Below, one piece after another: positions 8,845 through 17,159 of a stretch of 64,000 bases of DNA. A program made the translations under genes and the position numbers. The stretch is taken from the NCBI RefSeq assembly GCF_020783315.1, contig NZ_CP086063.1, forward strand, positions 3,212,501 to 3,276,500. Direction: 5' to 3'. Source of the DNA: Ferruginibacter lapsinanis (lineage in GTDB: Bacteria > Bacteroidota > Bacteroidia > Chitinophagales > Chitinophagaceae). The notes beneath the pieces were generated by a model. That model did no database searches. It saw only the letters and a list, made by a program, of their open reading frames with translations, and was not told where the DNA came from. Position 1 is the stretch's first letter. Each line of letters starts with the position of its first letter.

Positions 8845-8858
8845 TTGATAAAGATCAA
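8845..8858. promoter_or_regulatory. FNR/CRP-type palindrome
   Basis: TTGATAAAGATCAA is a perfect match to TTGAT-N4-ATCAA, the FNR consensus, also used by other Crp-family regulators. It sits in a 600-base gene-poor stretch (8475-9085). The nearest start codons reading away from it are hupE-like (8474, minus), about 370 bases away. A chance match is possible. Confidence 0.35.
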
Positions 8859-8886
8859 TATATTGAATGGTCTGTATGGAATTGTA

Positions 8887-8973
8887 GCCGATAGAATTGA
8901 AATTGTACGAGCAGCGTTTACCTGTTATGAAAGAGGTTATCCGGATCTTATCGCCTTGCTTCGTAACTCCTAA
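8887..8973 (+). pseudogene. Possible NTF2/SnoaL-like N-terminal remnant
   Basis: The frame reads ADRIEIVRAAFTCYERGYPD and ends LIALLRNS before a TAA at 8971. The pattern VRAAF.CYERG.PDLIALL resembles the first helices of SnoaL-like NTF2 proteins, but there is no start codon in a credible position and no continuation. It could be chance. Apart from this and the palindrome at 8845, I see nothing in 8475-9085. Confidence 0.2.
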
Positions 8974-9085
8974 GCCAAGTGGGTAGGTACGTTAGTTAAC
9001 CTTATCGCTACTACATGTAAAATATAGTGACGTCCTCCCCTTGCATTATACCAAAGCAGAGAGTCATTGCCCGGAAACGAGATAA

Positions 9086-9277
9086 TTAAGCTTTATGAGG
9101 CTTCTCCCTCAGGTACTTACGAATTTCCGGAACAGAATTACCAACTTTATCAATGATGGATAATAATTTTTCCGGTCCTATTCCTAAATGGGCAGTCCAC
9201 CATATAAATTCTCCGCAATGATTTACATTAATTTTTTCAAAATTAGAGGGCAATTTTATTTTTAATTCATTACTCAT
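9086..9277 (-). CDS. DUF3606 domain protein
   Basis: The protein has 63 residues. It matches the DUF3606 pattern: INVN near residue 16, WWTAHLGIGPEKLLSIIDKV with the amphipathic first helix, then VGNSVPEIRKYL. These are short cytoplasmic helical proteins of unknown function, common in Bacteroidota and proteobacteria. It is divergent from the AhpD-like gene. The start at 9277 gives the full domain. Confidence 0.7.
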   Translation of the reverse strand: MSNELKIKLPSNFEKINVNHCGEFIWWTAHLGIGPEKLLSIIDKVGNSVPEIRKYLREKPHKA

Positions 9278-9320
9278 GTCTGCATCACTAAAGTTGATCT
9301 ATCAAATTTAGTGATTCTTG

Positions 9321-9388
9321 AAAAATTATCCATCCCTTTGCGTTCTTTCTCCATTTACCGGGGCTGTTTGCCGATGCATCTTTGCACT
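9321..9388 (+). promoter_or_regulatory. Shared promoter/operator, copy 1
   Basis: AAA plus ATTATCCATCCCTTTGCGTT (9321-9343) is repeated base for base at 10028-10050. CTCCATTT follows in both copies at the same distance. A second conserved block, GCATCTTTGCACT here and GCACCTTTACACT at 10082, lies 55 and 54 bases from the start of the first block. The conserved spacing suggests an activator site plus core promoter, most simply for the AraC regulator encoded at 11363. Confidence 0.6.
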
Positions 9389-9421
9389 GTCAATATCGAC
9401 AAACAAAATAAAACATACACG

Positions 9422-9973
9422 ATGAAAAATTTCACAGTCCCAACAAGAGAACAAGTTGCTCCCGCCAACCAAACCATTTTCGACAACCTGCATAAAGCAC
9501 TGGGCTTTGTACCAAACCTGTATGCAACGATCGGGTATTCAGATAACGGCTTAGGCAGATACCTTGCATATCAGAATGCAAAATCATCCTTAAGCAATAA
9601 AGAAAAAGAAGCAGTCAACCTGATAGTGAGCGAAGTAAATAATTGTTTGTATTGCAAAAGTGCACATACCCTTATTGGCAAGATGAATGGCTTTACAGAT
9701 GAACAATTGCTTGATATCCGCAGGGGCAAAGCAACAGATGCTAAACTGAATGCATTGGTAAAATTAGCAGCAGGTATTACAAAAAACCGTGGCAGAGCAG
9801 ATGCAGAACTGGTAGATGATTTCTACGCACAAGGCTACACCAACGAAAACCTGGTAGACCTGATATTGCAGGTAAGTGATAAAACCGCTATGAACTATTT
9901 GCACAACCTTACGCAGATACCGGTTGATTTTCCTTTAGCTCCGGTTGTAGAAGCTGAAGCAGTACTCAACTAG
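9422..9973 (+). CDS. Carboxymuconolactone decarboxylase family (AhpD-like) protein
   Basis: The protein has 183 residues. It has the AhpD/CMD core: FDNLHKALGFVPNLYATIG near the N-terminus, then LSNKEKEAVNLIVSEVNNCLYCKSAHTL, which carries the CxxC plus downstream His of the AhpD active site (C-L-Y-C...H). Members are peroxidase-type disulphide oxidoreductases. The upstream frame is open to 9311, but ATG 9422 gives a start at MKNFTVPTREQV, as usual for this subfamily. First gene of a cluster with DUF1348, PPOX and AraC genes; a terminator-like hairpin follows at 9990. Confidence 0.85.
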   Translation: MKNFTVPTREQVAPANQTIFDNLHKALGFVPNLYATIGYSDNGLGRYLAYQNAKSSLSNKEKEAVNLIVSEVNNCLYCKSAHTLIGKMNGFTDEQLLDIRRGKATDAKLNALVKLAAGITKNRGRADAELVDDFYAQGYTNENLVDLILQVSDKTAMNYLHNLTQIPVDFPLAPVVEAEAVLN

Positions 9974-9989
9974 TACAGCAATATTCATT

Positions 9990-10020
9990 AAGCCGGGAAA
10001 TGCTTCCCGGCTTAATTTTT
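9990..10020 (+). terminator. Rho-independent-like terminator
   Basis: AAGCCGGGAA, loop ATGC, TTCCCGGCTT, followed by AATTTTT. It separates the AhpD-like gene from the next promoter. Confidence 0.7.
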
Positions 10021-10027
10021 ACAGGGG

Positions 10028-10094
10028 AAAATTATCCATCCCTTTGCGTTAATCCTCCATTTGCAAACAAAAACTTTAGTTGCACCTTTACACT
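10028..10094 (+). promoter_or_regulatory. Shared promoter/operator, copy 2
   Basis: Same two blocks at the same spacing as 9321-9388, here 16 to 82 bases upstream of the DUF1348 start. Sequence between the blocks is not conserved, which argues against a simple recent duplication. Confidence 0.6.
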
Positions 10095-10109
10095 ATAAAA
10101 AATCACCAC

Positions 10110-10523
10110 ATGGAACAACGTCACCCACTACCACCTTTTACGATGGAAACAGCTTTACAAAAAGTACAAATGGCAGAAGATGCCTGGAACAGTAAAGATC
10201 CTGAGAGAGTTTGCCTGGCTTATACCATCGATACAGAATGGAGAAACAGAACAGAATTCATCAATGGCAGAGAGGCAGTAAAAGAATTCTTAAAAGGTAA
10301 ATGGGAAAAAGAACTTGACTATACCCTTAAAAAAGAATTATGGGGATTTAGAGAGAACCGGATGGCAGTAAGGTTCGTATATGAATATCATAACGCCGAA
10401 GGACAATGGTTTCGTGCCTATGGCAATGAAAATTGGGAATTTGACGAAAATGGTTTGATGTGTAAAAGATATGCAAGCATTAATGATCTGCCGATAAAAG
10501 AAAGTGAAAGACAATTGAAATAA
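10110..10523 (+). CDS. DUF1348 / NTF2-like protein
   Basis: The protein has 137 residues. The DUF1348 signature is seen: [56 protein letters not shown] and [18 protein letters not shown]. This is a small alpha+beta cone-fold family, probably cytoplasmic. Some members are annotated as nuclear transport factor 2 family proteins; the substrate is unknown. ATG 10110 is chosen because the ten upstream in-frame residues fall in the promoter region. Confidence 0.85.
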   Translation: MEQRHPLPPFTMETALQKVQMAEDAWNSKDPERVCLAYTIDTEWRNRTEFINGREAVKEFLKGKWEKELDYTLKKELWGFRENRMAVRFVYEYHNAEGQWFRAYGNENWEFDENGLMCKRYASINDLPIKESERQLK

Positions 10524-10536
10524 TACAATCATTTTT

Positions 10537-10710
10537 ATGAAAGAAGATAATATAAAAACTAAAGGAGCTGCTGTAGTTATTCCCGACGAATGCGGAGATA
10601 GCCTATGGGATGAGGTATTGCAACAGGAAGTGAAAGCGTGTAAAGCAAATGCCATATCGGACAATGCTGTTTCTTTATTGATCAATATTGAAAAAACAAA
10701 CCAACAATAA
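10537..10710 (+). CDS. Small protein of 57 residues
   Basis: Begins MKEDNIKTKGAAVVIPDE and continues CGDSLWDEVLQQEVKACK, ending EKTNQQ. It sits 13 bases after the DUF1348 stop and one base before the PPOX start, so it fits tightly in the operon. Composition is protein-like with an acidic amphipathic helix around 22-35 and two Cys. I do not recognise the family. Compact placement is the main support. Confidence 0.55.
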   Translation: MKEDNIKTKGAAVVIPDECGDSLWDEVLQQEVKACKANAISDNAVSLLINIEKTNQQ

Positions 10711-10711
10711 C

Positions 10712-11347
10712 ATGGCTAAGAATTTTGCATCAATAGCATTTACCAATGCGGTAAAAGCCGTACAGGAAAAATTCGGCAGCAGGGTAAGTTATGCAAGAGT
10801 GGAAAGAGATACTTATATCAATGGTTTAACGGAGAATGAAATTGATTTTATTGAACAGCGTGACAGCTTTTACATGGCAAGTATTGGCGAAAATAATTTT
10901 CCATACATACAGCACCGTGGCGGGCCAAAAGGTTTTGTAAAAGTACTCGATGATAAAAGGATCGGTTTTATCGACTTTAAGGGCAATATGCAGTACATAT
11001 CAGTAGGTAACATTGCCGTCAATAATAATGTAGCATTGATCATGGTTGATTATCCTTCAAAAACAAGATTAAAAATTTTAGCTAAGGCCGAAGTGATTGA
11101 ACTAAAAGATAATCCTGAATTATATAACCTGCTCAACCTGAACGATTATCATTTTAAACCCGAGCGCATGATGGTTTTTAATATAGAAGCTTATGATTGG
11201 AATTGCCCCAAACATATTGTGGCAAGATATACCGTAGAAGATATTGCCGAAGTTTTTGCAGCACAAAAAGATCATATCACACAGCTGGAAACAGAAATTA
11301 AAAGCCTGAAGGCCAAACTAAGAGAGGCTTCTCAATCAACAATATAA
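10712..11347 (+). CDS. Pyridoxamine 5'-phosphate oxidase-fold flavoprotein
   Basis: The protein has 211 residues. It shows the split-barrel PPOX pattern: FIEQRDSFYMASIGENNFPYIQHRGG, a sequence typical of the general-stress PPOX subgroup, then GFVKVLDDKRIGFIDFKGN, NVALIMVDYP and KILAKAEVIE. The C-terminus (about 185-205) is a short coiled coil. Such proteins bind FMN or related flavins. ATG 10712 follows the small gene by one base; an earlier ATG at 10688 would overlap it. Confidence 0.85.
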   Translation: MAKNFASIAFTNAVKAVQEKFGSRVSYARVERDTYINGLTENEIDFIEQRDSFYMASIGENNFPYIQHRGGPKGFVKVLDDKRIGFIDFKGNMQYISVGNIAVNNNVALIMVDYPSKTRLKILAKAEVIELKDNPELYNLLNLNDYHFKPERMMVFNIEAYDWNCPKHIVARYTVEDIAEVFAAQKDHITQLETEIKSLKAKLREASQSTI

Positions 11348-11362
11348 ATTGTACATTCATAC

Positions 11363-12244
11363 ATGCTTAATCAATCTACATTAACATTGGTAAATCCGCA
11401 GAACGGTAATCTTGCTTTCAAATACCTCGAGTTTGATGACAATAGTTTTTTCGATCACATCCAACGCAATAATTATTTTTCATTGATCTGGATCACCGAA
11501 GGCAAAGGAAAATTAAATGCGGATTTTGCTGAGTACGATTTTGAAACCGGCAACCTGTTTGCCTTCTCTCCTTACCAGCCTTATATGTTTAATACAATAC
11601 AATCAATAAAAGGGATCGCTATTTATTTCCACCCCGAATTTTTCTGCATCTATAAACACCATAAAGAGGTTTCCTGCAACGGGGTATTGTATAATAATAT
11701 TTATCAGCCTCCATATGTAAAGCTCGACGATAACTCTACTGCAACTTTTACAATGATCTGTGAGCAAATAAAAGCAGAAATGCAAAACGCCGATCTGGCA
11801 CAACATGAACTGCTGGTTTCATATCTGAAAATATTATTGATCAATGCGGCTCGTTTAAAAACGCAGCAACAACCAGATGCAGCAACGATCATTACAGATA
11901 ATAAAGAACCTTTCATTCTTCAAAAATTAAAAGATGCCATCGAAGCAAATTTTAAAACAAAACACTCACCTGCCGACTATGCCGAACTGCTTTTTATAAC
12001 TCCTAAAGCTTTAGCCAAGATCACCAAATCATATTTTAATAAAACACTCAGCAGCATGATCAATGAACGGATCATCATTGAAGCTAAACGGGAATTATAC
12101 CTGACCAATAAAACCATCAAAGAGATTGCATGGGAATTAGGTTATGAAGATGAATATTATTTCAGTCGGTTCTTTAAAGTGAATGCAGATGTATCTCCGC
12201 AATTGTACAGAGATACAGTTGGTTATGCAAGAGCTACTGCATAA
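11363..12244 (+). CDS. AraC-family transcriptional regulator
   Basis: The protein has 293 residues. The N-terminal half is a cupin-like sensor region (FSLIWITEGKGKLNADF, FSPYQPYMF). The C-terminal 100 residues form the double HTH_18 domain: SPADYAELLFITPKALAKITK as first HTH and IKEIAWELGYEDEYYFSRFFK as second, the typical second-helix signature. It lies 15 bases after the PPOX gene. The twin promoter elements at 9321 and 10028 make it the obvious candidate regulator of the cluster; the effector is unknown. Confidence 0.85.
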   Translation: MLNQSTLTLVNPQNGNLAFKYLEFDDNSFFDHIQRNNYFSLIWITEGKGKLNADFAEYDFETGNLFAFSPYQPYMFNTIQSIKGIAIYFHPEFFCIYKHHKEVSCNGVLYNNIYQPPYVKLDDNSTATFTMICEQIKAEMQNADLAQHELLVSYLKILLINAARLKTQQQPDAATIITDNKEPFILQKLKDAIEANFKTKHSPADYAELLFITPKALAKITKSYFNKTLSSMINERIIIEAKRELYLTNKTIKEIAWELGYEDEYYFSRFFKVNADVSPQLYRDTVGYARATA

Positions 12245-12304
12245 GCATTATCAAGATATTTATCACCTTTTTGAGCGCTGATAGGCCTCCTCTGCCGCAG
12301 ATCT

Positions 12305-12515
12305 TTGTCCCGGCGGGGTTTTCGCCTCACACTTCCCGTAAATTAAAACTGCAATTGCGAAACCCCGACGTTAAACAGCTTCACAACATATAGAAAACCA
12401 TTCTGCAATTTTTAAACTTTAGCTGTATCAAATGGAAAAGTATTCAACATCGGGGTTTCACAGAAAGAATATAATATTTGAAAAGAACAAAGTGAAAACC
12501 CCGCTGGAACAAAAA
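12305..12515 (+). repeat. Dispersed repeat A, copy 1 (211 bp)
   Basis: Differs from 12781-12991 at one base only (C/T near 12430). It contains two hairpins: GGGGTTTTCGC (12315-12325) with GCGAAACCCC (12357-12366), and GGGGTTTCAC with GTGAAAACCCC near the right end. Between them lies TTTTTAAACTTTAGCTGTAT, which looks promoter-like, followed by a 34-codon ORF starting MEKYSTSGFHRKN at 12432. The same ORF is open in copy 2 but absent in copy 3, so coding is doubtful. Confidence 0.8.
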
Positions 12516-12548
12516 GTAAGGTTGGTGAAAGATTAATATCCCCACATG

Positions 12549-12570
12549 GGCGCAAGCATTCGCTTATGCC
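12549..12570. repeat. REP-like palindrome, family C
   Basis: GGCGCAAGC, ATTC loop, GCTTATGCC. Located between repeat A copy 1 and repeat B copy 2. Confidence 0.5.
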
Positions 12571-12607
12571 AAATTTAAGTAGTGCGTCAGTTTTTAAATA
12601 TATTATA

Positions 12608-12777
12608 ATGTAGAATTACCAATGTTCAGTTTACAGTAGTACAAAAGTTTAATCAGGGAACCATCCCCAAAACGGGATGTAATCGTTTTGGGGCGGCTTT
12701 TTTGGTTACTTTTTTTCCGCAAAAAAAGTAACAGGAGATCATTTACTTCTAAAACTTTTTTTATTATATTTTTCAAA
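12608..12777 (+). repeat. Dispersed repeat B, copy 2
   Basis: Contains stem CCCCAAAACG, loop GGATGTAAT, stem CGTTTTGGGG, then the perfect hairpin GTTACTTTTTTTCCGC / AAAAAAAGTAAC. The first CCCGAG...CTCGGG hairpin and the TCCCGATTATTTCGGGA hairpin present in copies 3 and 4 are missing. The right end runs directly into repeat A copy 2. Confidence 0.75.
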
Positions 12778-12780
12778 CTT

Positions 12781-12991
12781 TTGTCCCGGCGGGGTTTTCG
12801 CCTCACACTTCCCGTAAATTAAAACTGCAATTGCGAAACCCCGACGTTAAACAGCTTCACAACATATAGAAAACCATTCTGCAATTTTTAAACTTTAGCT
12901 GTATTAAATGGAAAAGTATTCAACATCGGGGTTTCACAGAAAGAATATAATATTTGAAAAGAACAAAGTGAAAACCCCGCTGGAACAAAAA
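12781..12991 (+). repeat. Dispersed repeat A, copy 2 (211 bp)
   Basis: Same length as copy 1 with one substitution, so the duplication is recent or maintained by conversion. The start-to-start distance is 476 bases. The whole 12245-13036 interval holds only these repeats. Confidence 0.8.
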
Positions 12992-13036
12992 CTAACAAGT
13001 AATAGTTGAATAAACTAGTTACCCTCTGCCTTGGTT

Positions 13037-13675
13037 TTATAACTCCATTCCCTGAACTTCTACATCTAAAACAAGTGGCAACGGTACAATCACCCAGGAG
13101 GATGAGGTATTGTCAAAATATGTGCAGGTGCTTTTATTTCGAGCTCCAACAATATATGGCACTCCGCTTGCGCTTGGCAACATGCAGTTAAGTGGTAAAG
13201 TCATTTTGCCACTTAAATCAAGCGCATTTTTATATACGCTTTTAAATTTAATGTTGCCATATGTAGGGTGTTGATATTCTATCCATACTTCAATATCTAT
13301 GAATCCACCGGAAGATAAATTGTCTCTTGGGATAAATGCCGGCACAAATGTTTTTAAAGTGCTGTGTCCGGAAATTATGATCAATTTTTCTCCTTTCCAA
13401 TTGTTCACCGACGAAGTTATAATAGTGGTATCATAATCGTTAGCAATAACAGTTGCTTCCAGACCATCATAACAGGCAATAGCCGCTTGCCAGCTGGCCA
13501 AACCATTTTCATCGGATGTTAATACTTTATTTTTTCCGGGTTGGCCGCCCTGAATTTTTATTTGTCCGTTGACATCCAGTTTTGCACCGGGGTTGTTAGT
13601 GCCAATTCCAACATTTTGTCCAAAATTGTTTAAGCATAATGTTATCAGCAGGGTAAAAAAAATTGCGCTTTTCAT
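13037..13675 (-). CDS. Secreted protein with NVGIGT stalk module
   Basis: The protein has 212 residues with a signal peptide of about 19 residues, cleaved before QNVGIGTNNPGAKLDVNG. It continues with IKIQGGQPGKNKVLTSDENG, the linker typical of this module (also in the protein at 28927), then a beta-rich domain of about 140 residues with three Cys and no match that I recognise. Probably an exported surface fibre or adhesin fragment. It lies alone on the minus strand. Confidence 0.65.
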   Translation of the reverse strand: MKSAIFFTLLITLCLNNFGQNVGIGTNNPGAKLDVNGQIKIQGGQPGKNKVLTSDENGLASWQAAIACYDGLEATVIANDYDTTIITSSVNNWKGEKLIIISGHSTLKTFVPAFIPRDNLSSGGFIDIEVWIEYQHPTYGNIKFKSVYKNALDLSGKMTLPLNCMLPSASGVPYIVGARNKSTCTYFDNTSSSWVIVPLPLVLDVEVQGMEL

Positions 13676-13935
13676 TGTACTTGTTTTAATTAATTAGTAA
13701 TTGATGTCTCCCGAAAAATATAACAGGATGGTTATAATAAATATGATATTAGTCAGCAAAAAAACTGTCTAATTCCGACACAGATACGCCAAAGAGAGCG
13801 CAACAAAAGGATATATTCTCAGCTTTTGTTCTTACATTCAATTTTCTATTTTCAATCAACGGCGGTTACGGGCTGACGATTTTTAAATACCCCACATCGC
13901 TGATACTTCACCGTCGGTAAAAAACATTTTTATCT

Positions 13936-16518
13936 ATGCAATCAAGATCGATCATATCCATTGTATTGTTATTCATTTGCTCCGGCGCTTTTGCTCAAAA
14001 AGTAGATAAAGGCGTATCTGATGAACTTGCCGCCTGGCGCAAAAAGGAGATCAGCAACATACAATACCGGTTAAGCTTTCATATACCGGCTTCTACCAAA
14101 CATATCACTGCCAAAGAGGTCATTCAATTTGATCTGAAGCATACAGATAAAAAAGTGCAGATCGATTTTAAAACTGAAGGAAAGCAAATAAAAAGTTTAA
14201 TTGTAAATAATAAAATAGTAAAACCGCAGCTGATCAATGAGCACATCATTGTAGAACCTGCTTTACTTTTAAAAAAGAATAACCGGGTACAGATCGATTT
14301 TAATGTGTCGGGCAACTCAATAAAAACAGACACCAGTGGTTTAGTGTATACTTTATTTGTACCTGCCAACGCAAGGGAGAGCTTTGCTTGTTTTGATCAA
14401 CCCGATCTTAAAGCAAAATTTGAATTGACCTTGACCATTCCTAATACATGGGTATCCGTTAGTAACGGCAAAGCTGTAAAACAAACAGCAACATCTACCG
14501 AAAAGACCTGCTACTTTGAACCTACCACCCCTATCAGCACTTACCTGTTTTGTTTTGCTGCCGGTAAATTCAATGTGTATTCAGAAACAAGAGATGGTCG
14601 TACCATAAATTTCTATTACCGTGAAACCAATAAAAATAAACTCGATTCTAACCTGGCCGATTGTATGGACCTTCAATTCAAAGCATTGGCTTTCGTTTCA
14701 GATTATCTTCAATCAGCATATCCGTTCAGTAAGTTTGATTTTGTGGAGATCCCCGGATTCGGCGTAGGAGGAATGGAACACCCCGGCTCCATATTCTATA
14801 AGGGAGATGAGATCTTTCTTGAAAAACCATCCGCAACAGACATCTATGTACGCAAACGCACCATCGGACACGAAGTGAGTCATATCTGGTTCGGCGATCT
14901 GGTAACAATGAAATGGTTCAATGAAGTTTGGCTGAAAGAGGTCTTTGCAAATTATATGGGTGATAAGTTTACCAACACACAAGGTGTAGATAAAGACTTC
15001 AATAAAAAATTTTTACTGGGCAATTTTCCACTCGCCTATTCAGTAGACAGGTTCCCTTCTTCCAATCCTATTCTGTTACAGCTACCTAACCTGGATCAGG
15101 CCGGCCTTGCCTATGGCGAGATATCTTATTTTAAGACACCCATCATGATGCATCAATTGGAACTATTGATTGGTGAAGAAAATTTCAGGAAAGGCATACA
15201 GGATTATATCAAAATATATAAATGGGGCAATGCCGATTTTAGCCAGCTAATTGAACAGTTTAAAAAATACACTACTGCCGATCTCGATTATTGGTTAGAA
15301 GCATGGGTAAAAAAACAAGGCAGGCCGGTTATTCAATATACTATCGACACTACCGGTGGTATCATCAATGATTTTTCGTTTACACAATATGGTGAGTATG
15401 ATACAAAAAGGATCTTACCACAGAAATTCGATATGATGCTTTACTATGACAGCAGCACAACAGAAACCATTCATGTCAATATGGTCAAAGCAGCTCAAAA
15501 GATCAGTGAGATCATTGGCAAAAAAGCTCCTGCTTTGATCCTGTTCAACACATCAGGCGAAGGCTATGGGGTATTCCCCATTGATAAAGCATTTGTCAAT
15601 AAAGGACTGCGTAATACTTCAGTAGTAACAAGAGCATCGGCTATCGTAAATCTTTTTGAATTAATGCTCCGGTCAAAAGAAAAAGAGCCCGGTCAATTGT
15701 CTACTCTATATAAACCGCGGCCAAAAGAAATGCTTGATATATTATGTTCATTGGTGAGTAGAGAAACGGATCGGCAGTTGTTAGAAAGAGAACTCAGATA
15801 TATCTCAACCATCTATTGGAATTTACTCAAACCGGCAACCAGGCAAAAGGTTGGTCCACAAGTGGAGGAAACTTTATTGAACGCAATACAACAACAAACA
15901 ATACCCAATAGAACTTCAATCTTTAGAACCTATATAAAGATAGCCGAGTCTGCCAGGGCCAATGATTCCCTGTATCTTTATTGGAGTAAAAGAAAAGCCC
16001 CTTATGATATTTCTATTGTCCTGTCCGACTTCACCGCTATAGCCACCCACCTGGCTCTAATGAATTATAAGGTAGATGAAGTACTGAAAACCGAACTCGA
16101 CAGTCTGAAAAATTTTTATGCAGATCATAAGTCATTCTTATTTCTCACAAAAGCGCTTTCAAATAATGTTCAGGTAAGAGACAGCTTTTTTAACTCATTA
16201 CTGAAATACGAAGGAAGAATTGAAGGCAGTGATGTGATAACCAGTTTATACTTGTTACACCATCCGCTCAGGCAGAAGTATAGCAAAAAATACATAAAGC
16301 AATCCCTGGCTATTTTAGCTGATGTGCTACATACGAACGATATATTTTTTGCTCCCGACTGGATATCCGGCACATTGAGCGCTTACCATGATAAAGAAAC
16401 TGTACAATTACTGCAATCATATCTTTCTAAAAGCCACCCGGAAGTTCCATACTTGTTAATGCAAATAGTAAGACAAAGTGCGGATTGGGTGTTTAGGGCC
16501 GAAGCAATTTCGGAATAA
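13936..16518 (+). CDS. M1-family zinc aminopeptidase
   Basis: The protein has 860 residues with a signal peptide (MQSRSIISIVLLFICSGAFA). The zinc site is complete: HEVSH followed 18 residues later by E (WLKEVFANYMG), as HEXXH-x18-E. The exopeptidase motif GAMEN appears as GGMEH, and the catalytic-domain tail shows YGEISYFKTPIMMHQLE. The N-terminal beta saddle and a long C-terminal helical region are present; total length is in the usual M1 range. Predicted to trim peptides in the periplasm or outside the cell. The His in place of Asn is seen in other secreted M1 members, so activity is likely but specificity may differ. Confidence 0.9.
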   Translation: MQSRSIISIVLLFICSGAFAQKVDKGVSDELAAWRKKEISNIQYRLSFHIPASTKHITAKEVIQFDLKHTDKKVQIDFKTEGKQIKSLIVNNKIVKPQLINEHIIVEPALLLKKNNRVQIDFNVSGNSIKTDTSGLVYTLFVPANARESFACFDQPDLKAKFELTLTIPNTWVSVSNGKAVKQTATSTEKTCYFEPTTPISTYLFCFAAGKFNVYSETRDGRTINFYYRETNKNKLDSNLADCMDLQFKALAFVSDYLQSAYPFSKFDFVEIPGFGVGGMEHPGSIFYKGDEIFLEKPSATDIYVRKRTIGHEVSHIWFGDLVTMKWFNEVWLKEVFANYMGDKFTNTQGVDKDFNKKFLLGNFPLAYSVDRFPSSNPILLQLPNLDQAGLAYGEISYFKTPIMMHQLELLIGEENFRKGIQDYIKIYKWGNADFSQLIEQFKKYTTADLDYWLEAWVKKQGRPVIQYTIDTTGGIINDFSFTQYGEYDTKRILPQKFDMMLYYDSSTTETIHVNMVKAAQKISEIIGKKAPALILFNTSGEGYGVFPIDKAFVNKGLRNTSVVTRASAIVNLFELMLRSKEKEPGQLSTLYKPRPKEMLDILCSLVSRETDRQLLERELRYISTIYWNLLKPATRQKVGPQVEETLLNAIQQQTIPNRTSIFRTYIKIAESARANDSLYLYWSKRKAPYDISIVLSDFTAIATHLALMNYKVDEVLKTELDSLKNFYADHKSFLFLTKALSNNVQVRDSFFNSLLKYEGRIEGSDVITSLYLLHHPLRQKYSKKYIKQSLAILADVLHTNDIFFAPDWISGTLSAYHDKETVQLLQSYLSKSHPEVPYLLMQIVRQSADWVFRAEAISE

Positions 16519-16535
16519 ACTGACGCTGATGATCC

Positions 16536-16596
16536 CCTATTGGCGCAAGTATGCCAACGAATGTAATGCCCTTACCGAAAGCATTCGCTATGTGTG
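16536..16596 (+). repeat. Family C element, long form
   Basis: CTATTGGCGCAAGTATGCC starts 18 bases after the aminopeptidase stop and ends with CATTCGCTATGTGTGG. Long forms of the same kind also begin shortly after the stop codons at 17750 and 21899, sharing GCGCAAGTAT and AATGTAATGC. Confidence 0.5.
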
Positions 16597-16611
16597 GTAA
16601 TCAATATTTAC

Positions 16612-16925
16612 AGTCAAACAATAGCTATTTAATGTCAAACAATGAATATTTGAGGTCAAGCAATGAACAATTAATGTCAAGCAATGAATATTTGATGTCA
16701 AACAATCAATATTAATGTCAAGCAATGAACATTTAAGGTCAAACAATGAACATCTAATGTGAAGCAATGTCATATTATAATGAAGCAATGTCAGGTCAGT
16801 GTCAAACAATAAAAATCTAAGGTCAAACAATGAACATCTAATGTGAAGCAATGTCATATTATAATGAAGCAATGACAGGTTAATGTTAAGCAATAAGCAT
16901 CTGTGGTCAAGCAATGAACACTTAT
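16612..16925. repeat. 21-bp minisatellite, about 15 units
   Basis: Units follow GTCAAGCAATGAACATCTAAT. All but one are exactly 21 bases; one is 20. A block of four consecutive units (about 84 bases) occurs twice, so the array also grew by higher-order duplication. The minus strand is open across it (16588-16956), giving Cys/Leu/Asp heptads. No start signal or domain supports translation. The remaining bases to 17159 show nothing. Confidence 0.75.
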
Positions 16926-17159
16926 ACTTTCTCATCTCTCTGGCATAGCAATGCATCCGGTCAAGGTAACCAGGCGTATCTTATCACGAAAAATGTTTAA
17001 ATTGAGCCGACAGAAGTTTCAATGATTAAAAGATCAGGCAAGACACAAATACCTAACCCCACAAAGCCATGTCGCATATCTGCACTGGTGGTGAGGCAAT
17101 AATAAAGGCAAAAAAAACGTTAAGCTATCTCAATTATTAAAAAATATAAAATTACTTAT

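Noticed and set aside
12432..12536. Small gene inside repeat A
   Set aside because: Open in two almost identical copies but absent in copy 3; no independent evidence of coding. Reported only as part of the repeat.
16612..16925. CRISPR array or coding gene on the minus strand
   Set aside because: No spacers; the open minus-strand frame is explained by the repeat unit lacking stop codons, and one 20-base unit shifts the heptad phase.
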